From IMG/VR virus record IMGVR_UViG_3300050821_004160, positions 1 to 45,732 of that record: a DNA stretch of 45,732 bases; one strand, 5' to 3'. This document shows, one piece after another, positions 10,001-16,748 of the stretch (positions are counted from its first letter, which is position 1; every line of letters starts with the position of its first letter). A program made the position numbers and the translations under genes. The notes under the pieces were generated by a model. It searched no databases. It saw only the letters and a list, made by a program, of their open reading frames with translations, and had not been told where the DNA came from. The DNA is from a virus.

Positions 10001-10511
10001 CAGTCCACAACGGATTCGGCGGAAAATCGCGCACCGCCTCATAGGCCAAACCATTGGGGACCGTAGGGGTAACGATACTTCCATTGACATAGACAGTATT
10101 GCTGGTCCACGTTCCGTTGCTCTGAAGCCAGTAATGAAACGTCAATCCATCGGAGAATTGCGCCACCACATAAGGGAATCCCATGAAGGGCTTCGCAAAC
10201 CAAATGATCGTGGGCGTTGCCGTCGAATTAACAGGGTCAACCAGCACATTCAATTGATACCCTGCCGGCACTGTTGCGGTTGATGTCGAAAACGTATTGG
10301 AGAAAATATTGAATATGCCATCATTTGCCATGAGGCCAACCGTGGCGCTCGTCAATGTCGCCGATCGGATCGTACCCTCACGAGGAACTATCGATCCTGC
10401 ATTGGTGATATAGGCATTCTGTAGATCATACAATTGGCTAGCCGACGCGCCCCCCTTCACCCTCAATCGGTTTATTCCACCGTTAAGAACTGTTAGCGGA
10501 AATGCGCGCAT
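7023..10511 (-). CDS. Tail nozzle-like protein with inserted carbohydrate-binding and LamG-like domains
   Basis: A 1162-aa protein. The N-terminus (LNGGINRLRVKGGASASQ...) and the propeller-like region around residues 590-720 (DNPVAMLALYRSNLMAFNAG, SVANDLLFLTEVGVR) resemble podophage tail-nozzle proteins. Residues about 305-460 look like a CBM_4_9-type jelly roll (IPNGDFENGNDGNWTFTGT...). Residues about 730-955 look like a concanavalin/LamG-type domain (LLLHMDGVNGSAVFSDSS, then GEIDEFRLTNGVARY). Residues 955-1162 return to the core fold. It follows the adaptor gene with a one-base overlap. Inference: a short-tail tube or nozzle whose surface carries two sugar-binding decorations. Confidence 0.75.
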   Translation of the reverse strand: MRAFPLTVLNGGINRLRVKGGASASQLYDLQNAYITNAGSIVPREGTIRSATLTSATVGLMANDGIFNIFSNTFSTSTATVPAGYQLNVLVDPVNSTATPTIIWFAKPFMGFPYVVAQFSDGLTFHYWLQSNGTWTSNTVYVNGSIVTPTVPNGLAYEAVRDFPPNPLWTANATIATNTIVEPTEYTGYAYKAVAVAGLNPHTGSSEPVWPTVSAGTIQEFGDFDASSTDAGTTQGTTTSASAGLGLTLTDRYGDSATIANGGTPASGALTLPAVASTAVTTWKAGTHYAPGAVVRPTTGQGAFINAIPNGDFENGNDGNWTFTGTTPWAFSNSGTYQGNWCIAIPTGSMSAGGDFATMTSYSLVTPGQSVTASAYLNPNNTGANLTLWIQLNWYDASDIFLSATGNQQNEQEGGGYRKTSVTGSAPAGAAHCRVAIGAGSGTNSRNTAFADLVIWNLEQPAAVSNFLFEAVQPAAGSSSTVEPTWPTSAGSTVVDGTVTWEAIGTSIITWEAIPLMLSGATQPTFPTTVGISVADHSTFTDKNNVITSACSMSWECVSRQITDPKCPNTNAVALGASHVFAGDKDIVDFSAAVDPTDWSSTNNAGYLPTGLNNYGDNPVAMLALYRSNLMAFNAGGYQMWQIDPDPANMALLDAQPVGSIWPRAAQSVANDLLFLTEVGVRNLGTVGATANMQIGNTGQPVDPLVKAQLSGIPIYAVTSGTGANFDPFFSSVGLLLHMDGVNGSAVFSDSSSYHWALGTVNVGGTVTIDTSNPKFGTGAANYGNSTGNLTAVTTSIVANGPLDLNYNTTASFTIEGWFLLHVNAGGGIAADCHFNGGPFKWSVQYDGAQVQFLYNTSTGQFFATSPNIGVTTNVWYSFAVVSNNGAVTVYINGSGGSPGTLTGTPNATAGTLSVGAAAGSVGAIAGEIDEFRLTNGVARYTANYTPAGPFASSPAVYNPISLYYPGRGQYWLIFGPQAFVLTINGAGQKTWSRYLFPDTITDWTLNAGILYLRTAGNLVWQFDANTIGIDDSSSLTTGANTPFNGVVQWPYLDMGSLGLNKMLVGVDLVGEGNCSIQIALNQSDKSTFNDNPNFAVSTGVTAPYFVTVDDTVPGEPLAIPCNAPSYSLILTFTGSSSSPNAWSWQAANIYLTDARGAGAMG

Positions 10512-11782
10512 TATCCGCCGCTACCCGCCGGATCGAACTGAATTAATGTCGGACGCACAGCCGGCGGAACTGCGATCGTCCCCGGCAAATAGTGCGCCGT
10601 TTGATGGGTGCCCGCGATCAACTCCGCGCGATACGCATTCGCTTGCGCTTCGATATTGTTGGCATCGGGTTGCCCATAATGCGACTTTGCATTAGCTAGG
10701 GCATGTAGGAACACCAGTTCGCTATCCAGTGTCGTTGTATCGGTCGGATTGATGAATGAAGTTAAACCAAAATGCCCCTTGATCCATAGCCAATAGGTTT
10801 GATCGGGCATCGGATACAATTCAATTGCCTGACGAATATCATAGCGCGCCGGCCGCCAGGGCTTTGTGATCATCGTGTAAAGCTGCGGCGGGATGCCCTG
10901 AATCAGCGGATACCAGACGTTGCGCGAATCTTGAATGCCTGCCCATTCGATACTCTTGAGCGGGTCCATCGTGAAGTTGCACAGAACATCTTCATCGTTA
11001 TCCTTCAAAGAATAGAACCGTTGGCCGGGGTTCACTTTCCAGCGAAACAATCGTTTCGTATGAAGCTGGAGGTAGCGCTTGTACAGATACGTTTGCGCAC
11101 TCGTTAAAAAATCTTGAACCAGAAGCGCCATCCCCGGCGGGGGATTCGTCGCTTGATTGGCAAACCCTAATCGCACCAAAATGCGCGCCGATAGCGAAGA
11201 CATGGTAGCGGTGGGTACCACATTATCCATGCACGCTGCGTTATAGTTGATTGGGTCAAACGGATTCGGATTATCCCAGGACAGCCCTTCATTGACATTA
11301 CGCGTGATCGCAATCGCTATCTGATAGGGCTTCGCGGATGCGCTCGATATACCCCCTGTGGAATAAACCTGAAGCTTTAACACGCTCGTCGTTGACAGCG
11401 TATTGAGCGGAACAATAATTTGCCCGTTCTGGATGCCCCCCAACTGCGCGCCCGCACTGGAAAGAGTCGCTGTCGTCCAGGCGCTACCGCTGGTGAGATA
11501 GGCCAACTGCGGCGTGCTGCCATCGGTCGCCGCCTGTACGACGCTCCATTGCAGGTTGACGCTGCCTGTCGAGACAAACGCCGGATTACCGATAAAGGTG
11601 ATGGGGCCGCTAGTATTGGTCGCAAACGTGTTGGTTTGAAACCAATAGCGGCCATCGCCATTCAGCGGGAAATTGACGTTGTAAGGGACGTTGCTGAACT
11701 CAGCCGGCGGCACATTGCCGGCGGCGTCCTGCCAGGCTGCCGGATCGACCACATCCCCTTGACCGCCGATCACGACTGTCAT
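10511..11782 (-). CDS. Head-to-tail adaptor-like protein with N-terminal beta domain
   Basis: A 423-aa protein. The C-terminal 220 residues (SARILVRLGFANQATNPPPG, AQTYLYKRYLQLHTKRLFRW, ... AIELYPMPDQTYWLWIKG) match the general pattern of podophage adaptor/tail-tubular-A proteins that dock under the portal. The first about 190 residues form a beta-rich extension (NGDGRYWFQTNTF, SVNLQWSVVQAATDG) not needed for that fold. The start at 11782 is preferred over a TTG at 11800 because CAGGAGT lies 6 bases upstream and because the earlier start would sit in the terminator. The gene begins immediately after the terminator that closes the capsid unit. Confidence 0.7.
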   Translation of the reverse strand: MTVVIGGQGDVVDPAAWQDAAGNVPPAEFSNVPYNVNFPLNGDGRYWFQTNTFATNTSGPITFIGNPAFVSTGSVNLQWSVVQAATDGSTPQLAYLTSGSAWTTATLSSAGAQLGGIQNGQIIVPLNTLSTTSVLKLQVYSTGGISSASAKPYQIAIAITRNVNEGLSWDNPNPFDPINYNAACMDNVVPTATMSSLSARILVRLGFANQATNPPPGMALLVQDFLTSAQTYLYKRYLQLHTKRLFRWKVNPGQRFYSLKDNDEDVLCNFTMDPLKSIEWAGIQDSRNVWYPLIQGIPPQLYTMITKPWRPARYDIRQAIELYPMPDQTYWLWIKGHFGLTSFINPTDTTTLDSELVFLHALANAKSHYGQPDANNIEAQANAYRAELIAGTHQTAHYLPGTIAVPPAVRPTLIQFDPAGSGG

Positions 11783-11798
11783 ACCGCACTCCTGCAAC

Positions 11799-11827
11799 AA
11801 AAAGGCCCCTGAGCTATCCCAGGGGCC
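11799..11827 (-). terminator. Rho-independent terminator after the capsid block
   Basis: On the minus strand, GGCCCCTG and CAGGGGCC pair (11827-11820 with 11811-11804) around an 8-nt loop and are followed by TTTTT (11803-11799). A second small hairpin (CTATCG/CGATAG, 11834-11850) lies just upstream. It separates the capsid-level genes from adaptor and tail genes, like the terminator behind the capsid gene of T7. Confidence 0.9.
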
Positions 11828-11859
11828 ATAACCCTATCGCCACACGATAGGAGCCCCAC

Positions 11860-12261
11860 TCAACTCAGGAGTGCCTCAACCGGCCGGCGACGGCCATTTT
11901 TGCGAGCGGGAAGGGGCTGAGCTTCCGCCGCAGCCGCCTCATCTGCTTCGCGTGCATCATCAATGAGCTTCTGAAGCGCCCGCTCTCCGCCGCGACCGTT
12001 GCCGTAAACAGAAATCGCATACGGGATACCACTTTTCGGATCGCTCTTGTAGGCATCGATCAAGCGCTTGAGCTCGGTGCGCGCATCCGGATACTCACCC
12101 TGATTGATGAGTTTCCCCGGTATCGGCTCCACATAGACGCCGGTTCGCACCACATTACCCTCATCGAACAGATGCTCCACCATAGGGATTTCCCACGGTG
12201 GCATCTCCCGCGCGTGAACCGTATTGGTGTCGCGCTGTATTCTCACTCGTTCGTACCGCAT
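11860..12261 (-). CDS. Hypothetical head-module protein (133 aa)
   Basis: A 133-aa charged protein with a good ribosome-binding site (AGGAG, 9 bases before the ATG). The N-terminal half has beta-strand character (VEHLFDEGNVVRTGVYVEPIPG). The C-terminal 50 residues are a helical Ala/Glu stretch ending in a basic patch (ARKNGRRRP). It lies between the 221-aa capsid-associated protein and the terminator, so it probably belongs to the highly expressed capsid unit. Function unknown. Confidence 0.65.
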   Translation of the reverse strand: MRYERVRIQRDTNTVHAREMPPWEIPMVEHLFDEGNVVRTGVYVEPIPGKLINQGEYPDARTELKRLIDAYKSDPKSGIPYAISVYGNGRGGERALQKLIDDAREADEAAAAEAQPLPARKNGRRRPVEALLS

Positions 12262-12278
12262 TCGGGGCTACTCCTGCG

Positions 12279-12944
12279 TTAGTTTTGGATCAAGATCAAC
12301 GTTGAGGTTGAACCGCTGGCGACAATCCAGTCGTTGGACAACTGCACGAGCTTCGGCGCACCAAACCCAATGGTCGCGATTACCGAGAACGTGCTGGGCC
12401 CCAAGACCGTACCGTAGGCCGCTGTCGTGGTCGTAGACGCCTTATCGGGCGCCCCCATGAGCGTGATCGCCCCGTAGCCCGCGCTACCCGTCGCAATGGC
12501 GCCGGCATAGCCGCCATTCATCGCCAACACGGTGGCCCCCGTCTCAAACGGGCAGACCGGACCATCCGCTTGCCCTGAGAGTGTATGCAGCGTGATCAAT
12601 GACGCTGTGCCTGCCTGAAGGCCGGTGGTGAAGGCGTTCAACGGGGTGCCGTTGGCGACAGTGGACACGGAGAACGTCTGCCCGGAGATCGACGTCGTGT
12701 AGTAGATCTGGTTCGCACTCACCGTCAAACTGGTGAGGGTTCCCAGCACCGCGCCGCCGCCCACCGAGAGCGATACCAAGCCGTTCTGCGTCGGATTGAA
12801 CCCTGGCACGGTAATCACGCTGGGGGTTGCCGCCGTCATGGTGACATCCGACCACGGTTCGCCAAAGGGGAGCGGCGAGATGTTGAAGGGGAGATAGATC
12901 GGTGCCGTACCCGCCACCGTACCCGTATTGATGAGAACTTGCAT
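12279..12944 (-). CDS. Putative capsid-associated (decoration-type) protein
   Basis: A 221-aa, strongly beta-rich, Ser/Thr/Gly/Ala protein directly after the major capsid gene. The start at 12944 (MQVLINTGTVAG) is chosen because it has an AAGGA site 9 bases upstream and lies just beyond the capsid stop; a longer frame reads back through the capsid gene. Repeated strand-turn patterns (SLSVGGGAVLGTLTSLTVSA) suggest a small jelly-roll or Ig-like fold. Decoration or minor capsid protein is an inference from position. Confidence 0.65.
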   Translation of the reverse strand: MQVLINTGTVAGTAPIYLPFNISPLPFGEPWSDVTMTAATPSVITVPGFNPTQNGLVSLSVGGGAVLGTLTSLTVSANQIYYTTSISGQTFSVSTVANGTPLNAFTTGLQAGTASLITLHTLSGQADGPVCPFETGATVLAMNGGYAGAIATGSAGYGAITLMGAPDKASTTTTAAYGTVLGPSTFSVIATIGFGAPKLVQLSNDWIVASGSTSTLILIQN

Positions 12945-12964
12945 GTGTGCGTTTCCTTTAAGGG

Positions 12965-14035
12965 TTAGGCGATGGAGAGAACAGCGTGCGCGTTGCGCTT
13001 GCCGGTGGTGAGAGCCGCCTTCGCCGTCAGCGCGAAGTAGTGGACGTAGCGATCGTACACGCGCGGAGGCGTGCGATTGATCATCCAGTGCCCCTGAATC
13101 GGCCGCAGCTTCAAGAACTTCGTATTCAGGAAATAGCAGCGCTTCTCCCAAGGGATCGTTGGCGCGTAGAGGCCATCGAGAACGGTCATCACCGGGTCCC
13201 AGATGATTTCTATATTTTTGAAGTACATTCCGGTGCGAATGCCTTCACCCACCGAGGCATCGAGCTTGGTCGGCTCCGCGTCGTCCTTCATGTACACCGT
13301 GCGGTTGATGGTGTTCTTCGCATCGAGCCGGTACGCATCTAGGAAGAGTTCCCCCACCAGGATGTAGTTCGGCGCCATGCCGCCATACCGGGTGCAATCG
13401 CGCCAGCCGATTTCCATCTGCTGGACCAAGTTACCGGCGGTTGTCGTGGAGATGCCGGTGATGGCCGTATTCTGCCACCAGGTATAAATCGACTGATCGA
13501 GGCCGCCCACCACTTGCGATATGGTGGGAGTCGTGGAGACCAGTAGATCCAAGCCGGGGATGTTCGTCGCCGACTGCGTGCCGTCCAGATGCAGCATGTA
13601 GTCGAAATTTTCTTGAAAGCCCAGCTTCAAGGTCTCACTATTCTCTTGAAGCAGATTGGTGAGCTGAACTTTTTCCGCTTCGGTCGGTACGCTGGACTTG
13701 TCGTCCGTCATCACAATCCCGTTCTGCGTCAGCTCATCTTCGTTGAGGCCGAAACCATCATGGAATGACCCCCACGTGTATTTCGCCTGCTGCAAGGTGC
13801 GCTTGCGGTTGTACGTGACTTGCTGATCGCCGAAGTAGGACTGGAAATTTGAATCGTTGCTATACCGCAGCTGCTCAACCACGTACTGGAGGCCCCCAAC
13901 ATAGGGTTTCTTTTCCTCCATCAGCTTTTTGATGAGAGGACGCGCGACGTTCACGTTATCTATCGGGTCGTTTCTCAAGAAAAAGTTAATTGCAGCGTTA
14001 CCCGCATAACTTAGTTGCTCCGTTGTAAATGGCAT
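12965..14035 (-). CDS. Major capsid protein
   Basis: A 356-aa protein without signal or membrane segments, placed after scaffold and staple-like genes and inside its own promoter/terminator unit, as expected for the coat protein. The start at 14035 (MPFTTEQLSYAGNAAINFF) is preferred to an upstream frame because a GGGGGA site lies about 8-10 bases before it. Features consistent with a coat protein are the N-terminal helix, the long helix/loop around residues 90-150, the central TWWQNTAITGI region and the C-terminal ILVGELFLDAYR and RCYFLNTKFLKLRPIQGHW strands. The assignment rests on context plus overall pattern rather than a diagnostic motif. Confidence 0.8.
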   Translation of the reverse strand: MPFTTEQLSYAGNAAINFFLRNDPIDNVNVARPLIKKLMEEKKPYVGGLQYVVEQLRYSNDSNFQSYFGDQQVTYNRKRTLQQAKYTWGSFHDGFGLNEDELTQNGIVMTDDKSSVPTEAEKVQLTNLLQENSETLKLGFQENFDYMLHLDGTQSATNIPGLDLLVSTTPTISQVVGGLDQSIYTWWQNTAITGISTTTAGNLVQQMEIGWRDCTRYGGMAPNYILVGELFLDAYRLDAKNTINRTVYMKDDAEPTKLDASVGEGIRTGMYFKNIEIIWDPVMTVLDGLYAPTIPWEKRCYFLNTKFLKLRPIQGHWMINRTPPRVYDRYVHYFALTAKAALTTGKRNAHAVLSIA

Positions 14036-14168
14036 ATGTAAAATCCCCCAAGGTTGTGACAAAGTTAGAAACCATGTCTTCTTGGGTTGGCGCAACCCGA
14101 ATACGCCCATGCCGAATGGCCATGCCAGTTGACGATGCTGGATTGCAGTCAGAAGGTAAACGCTATAG

Positions 14169-14198
14169 AGCCTATGCTTGTCCGTACTACTCTGTCAA
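14169..14198 (-). promoter_or_regulatory. Candidate sigma70-type promoter for the major capsid unit
   Basis: Reading leftward, a perfect TTGACA (14198-14193) is followed after 18 bases by TAGGCT (14174-14169). The -35 lies in the last codons of the HNH gene and the predicted start is about 125 bases before the capsid ATG. The leader holds a GGGTTG/CAACCC hairpin (14084-14098). The -10 is poor, so confidence is moderate. Confidence 0.45.
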
Positions 14199-14717
14199 AT
14201 TGTGCGCGTCTAGGTAATCAGCGGCTATCCGAAGACGTGTCGCATCTTCATCGAAAAAGCCGATTCCCCGATTGCAACGATCGCACAATAACGCACGTAC
14301 TTTTCCGCTTTTATGGTTATGATCTACCGCAAGCCGCTTCTCCGGCCTATCTAGTTCTGGGCACATTGCGCAATGCCCCTCTTGAGCAATTACCATCGCT
14401 TCGTATTGCTCAATAGTCAGATCAAACTTGTTATTTAGATGATGCGCGCGGCGGTAACGCCGATACGCTTCTCGATCCCTTTCAGAATGCTGCTCTGGCG
14501 TATGCCGAGCACGCCACTCTCTGTTCAGCTCCTTAACCCGTTCTGGATTTTTAACTCTCCATGCAGCGGAGGCCGCTCTGGCTCTTTCGGGGTTCGCCCG
14601 CTGCCAAGCCTTTACGCGCTCGCGATTCAATGCTGCCTGCACAGGATCTTTACGACGTTCGGCCATGTATAAGCGCTGTTTTTCTCGGCGCTCAGCGAGT
14701 TGTTCTGGGGTTTTCAT
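14187..14717 (-). CDS. HNH homing-type endonuclease (endonuclease VII-like)
   Basis: A 176-aa protein with a basic, helical N-terminus containing repeated (N)PER(A/V) motifs (ANPERARAA, KNPERVKEL), followed by the endonuclease VII zinc/HNH core: CAMCPE, AVDHNHKSGKVRALLCDRCN and a C-terminal helix (IAADYLDAHN). This family cleaves DNA with a beta-beta-alpha-metal fold and is a frequent free-standing homing endonuclease in phages. It sits between the staple-like gene and the capsid gene, interrupting the head cluster, and is bordered upstream by a 21-bp palindrome. It is one of three endonuclease VII-type genes in this genome and shares the NPE-repeat N-terminus with the one at 41428. Confidence 0.9.
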   Translation of the reverse strand: MKTPEQLAERREKQRLYMAERRKDPVQAALNRERVKAWQRANPERARAASAAWRVKNPERVKELNREWRARHTPEQHSERDREAYRRYRRAHHLNNKFDLTIEQYEAMVIAQEGHCAMCPELDRPEKRLAVDHNHKSGKVRALLCDRCNRGIGFFDEDATRLRIAADYLDAHNLTE

Positions 14718-14726
14718 ACCCTTTAT

Positions 14727-14747
14727 ATTAAGTTTTTAAAACTTAAT
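14727..14747. repeat. 21-bp perfect palindrome upstream of the HNH gene
   Basis: ATTAAGTTTT and AAAACTTAAT flank one central T. The site is very AT-rich compared with its surroundings and lies between the staple-like gene and the HNH start. It may be an operator, a weak terminator of the head operon, or a scar of the HNH insertion. Confidence 0.6.
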
Positions 14748-14762
14748 TGTCAATAGCAAACG

Positions 14763-15176
14763 CTAATCCCCGCCACCCCGTACCGGCGGCGTCTTGCCTT
14801 TGGCGTTGCCCTTCTCGGCTTCGCTGCCAGCCGCCTTGGATAGCGCTTTGTCAATCGCGCCTTTCATGCCGTCTTTTTGACTCTCTTCCGAGTTATCCGT
14901 GCCCATATCCATCTTGTGAAGGTGCAGCGTCATGCTCCGGCGTTTTCCGCCGTCAATGCCGGGATCATCATCCTCACTCGTTGAGCCGACATGCGCCAGT
15001 CCGCTGATCTTGATCTTGGAGCCCACGGCAGGCATTTTATCCATGCCCAGTTTTTCCAGGTGGTGATGCTCCAAATATAGCCGAGGCGGTGATTGATGCT
15101 CTGATGAATTATCTTTTGGCAATGAGCCTTTCGCTTTGCCTTTTTCGGTTGAAAGTTTCGGTGTGAAGTCTGCCAT
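14763..15176 (-). CDS. Capsid staple/decoration-like protein
   Basis: A 137-aa protein with flexible charged ends around a conserved-looking core at residues 25-90: LEHHHLEKLGMDKMPAVGSK, then IKISGLAHVGSTSEDDD and RRSMTLHLHKMDM. The order 'L..LGL..MP.VG..V.I.A.V', then a spaced 'R.V.LQI..M' is typical of small phage head proteins encoded just before the coat gene that lace neighbouring capsomers (capsid staple type). The start at 15176 has AAGGA 6 bases upstream. The C-terminal 45 residues are Lys/Gly-rich and probably disordered. Confidence 0.65.
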   Translation of the reverse strand: MADFTPKLSTEKGKAKGSLPKDNSSEHQSPPRLYLEHHHLEKLGMDKMPAVGSKIKISGLAHVGSTSEDDDPGIDGGKRRSMTLHLHKMDMGTDNSEESQKDGMKGAIDKALSKAAGSEAEKGNAKGKTPPVRGGGD

Positions 15177-15186
15177 GATGGTTCCT

Positions 15187-15894
15187 TTACGAGCTGTAAG
15201 CGCTCGGTTCTGTTTCAATGTCGTGCTTATCGCCGAGGACTATAGTGCCGTGCCACGTCTTGCCCAGTGGCTTTAAGCACATCAACCCGCCTTCGTCTAA
15301 ATCAAGCGCCACTCGATCGCCCGTGAGCCATTGGCTGATTTCACGGATGTTGCTGCCCGATGTGACCAGGAGCACCGGCCCGGAACGCTTTTCATCCATC
15401 ATCCCGCGCAGCCAGCCCATGAACCGCTTAACGAATTGGTTCAAGGATTCGCCCTCTTCCGGTATTTCGGTGGGGTGCTCCATGTAGTATTTGACGATGG
15501 GCTTATTGGGGTACTTCTTGCTGCCCAACATCTTCTTGCCCATATTCCAGGTGCGCGCAGCGTCCACCACATCAATGTCCACGGGATCAGCATCACCTGA
15601 TTGAATAATCTCGGCCGTTTCCATCGTACGTTTTAGAGATGGCGCGTAGATGCAGGCCAGCGGTTTGGGGAGATCCTTCAAGTACTGCTGAGCGGCAATA
15701 ATCCCCATTCGGCCTTCATCCGTGAGCGGAAAGTCAAGCCACCCGTCCGAACGCTTCAAGGCGTCGAGCGCGGTGCGCCCGTGGCGCATGACATACACCG
15801 GCTCTTTGGAATTGCCGAGTGCTTTGCCCATGGCTTTGGTCGCACCCCTGATGCGATCCGCTTCCACCCCGCCTGCATAGCCGACTCGTGCCAT
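15187..15894 (-). CDS. Histidine phosphatase family protein (phosphoglycerate mutase-like)
   Basis: A 235-aa member of the histidine phosphatase superfamily. The catalytic RHG motif is at residues 37-39 (VYVMRHGRTALD), followed by LTDEGRMGIIAAQQ, the second arginine in YAPSLKRTMETAEII, a catalytic-acid region around IPEEGESLNQF and the late SGSNIREI segment, where the family usually has a second His (here Ser-Asn). Substrate unknown; relatives dephosphorylate sugar phosphates, nucleotides or phosphoproteins. The start shares a base with the stop of the glycosyltransferase gene. Coupling to two glycosyltransferases suggests action on a sugar phosphate, but that is inference. Confidence 0.85.
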   Translation of the reverse strand: MARVGYAGGVEADRIRGATKAMGKALGNSKEPVYVMRHGRTALDALKRSDGWLDFPLTDEGRMGIIAAQQYLKDLPKPLACIYAPSLKRTMETAEIIQSGDADPVDIDVVDAARTWNMGKKMLGSKKYPNKPIVKYYMEHPTEIPEEGESLNQFVKRFMGWLRGMMDEKRSGPVLLVTSGSNIREISQWLTGDRVALDLDEGGLMCLKPLGKTWHGTIVLGDKHDIETEPSAYSS

Positions 15895-16748
15895 CAGTAC
15901 CCCGTCATGGTCATGCGCTTCTTTAGCACATCCGCTTCGGCGAGTCTATGATTAGCGGTGAGAATACGATTCGCTACTTCATACCGCGACCATAAGAATT
16001 GTCGGATCATCTCATTCAGATTCTTCTTCAGTTCCAAATCAGCGAGATTGTTTTGGAAGATATCATGGGCGAGTACTTCCAACCCCGCCCGGTAGGAATC
16101 AAAATCCGTCAAGCATTGCTGATCGCCCATCTTTTGACGCATCCCGACCGGATGGTTGGTCAAGTTCCGATAATACGGAGTCTTGGCGAAATGCACCGGA
16201 CCCCGAAGCGCTGCATTGGCGAGATCCACAAAGCACCAATAAGCAGGAGTTCGCGGCTGCATGATTTCTTCTAGCCGATCGCGCCGATAGATCGCATGCT
16301 CTGGCCACACATGCTTATGCATCACAAAGTTCCAAAGCAAATCCGCCCGCGTAAAGGTTTCATCTTCCGCAGGATAGAACGCTTCCCACGTGGGTTTCTG
16401 CTCGACTTCATCGTAGAGCTGGCAGGGCGCGAAATAGGCTAGCACGGTCGGATTATTTTCCAGGAAATCGATCCCTTTTTGGACTTCATCCGGTAGCAGG
16501 TAGTCATCATCCCCGAGATACGCACAATATTTCGTATGCGAGGCGAGCAAGGCGGCTCGCATGTTGGGGAAGGCCCCGATGTTCGATGCCTGACGAATAT
16601 ACCGATGGCCGTTGAACACAACCGCACTCTTGCCGTTGTCGGATACGATCACTTTCGTATCGGGGAAGTCCGCTGCGGTTTTGTCGAGCGTCCATCGCAA
16701 AAAAGGGTCACGGTTATAGGTTGGAATGCAGATACTAAAGTTCTGCAT
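15894..16748 (-). CDS. Family 2-type glycosyltransferase
   Basis: A 284-aa GT-A fold enzyme. The N-terminus FSICIPTYNRDPFLRWTLDK is the classic GT2 entry strand. The nucleotide-binding region VIVSDNGKSA follows, and AYLGDDDYLLPDEVQ at about residue 80 supplies the DxD-type metal site. The C-terminal half (residues 150-284) is helical and probably recognises the acceptor. It overlaps the neighbouring glycosyltransferase by 14 bases and touches the phosphatase gene, so the three are one coupled cassette. The acceptor may be a virion protein or a host surface glycan; the head-operon location favours the former. Confidence 0.88.
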   Translation of the reverse strand: MQNFSICIPTYNRDPFLRWTLDKTAADFPDTKVIVSDNGKSAVVFNGHRYIRQASNIGAFPNMRAALLASHTKYCAYLGDDDYLLPDEVQKGIDFLENNPTVLAYFAPCQLYDEVEQKPTWEAFYPAEDETFTRADLLWNFVMHKHVWPEHAIYRRDRLEEIMQPRTPAYWCFVDLANAALRGPVHFAKTPYYRNLTNHPVGMRQKMGDQQCLTDFDSYRAGLEVLAHDIFQNNLADLELKKNLNEMIRQFLWSRYEVANRILTANHRLAEADVLKKRMTMTGY

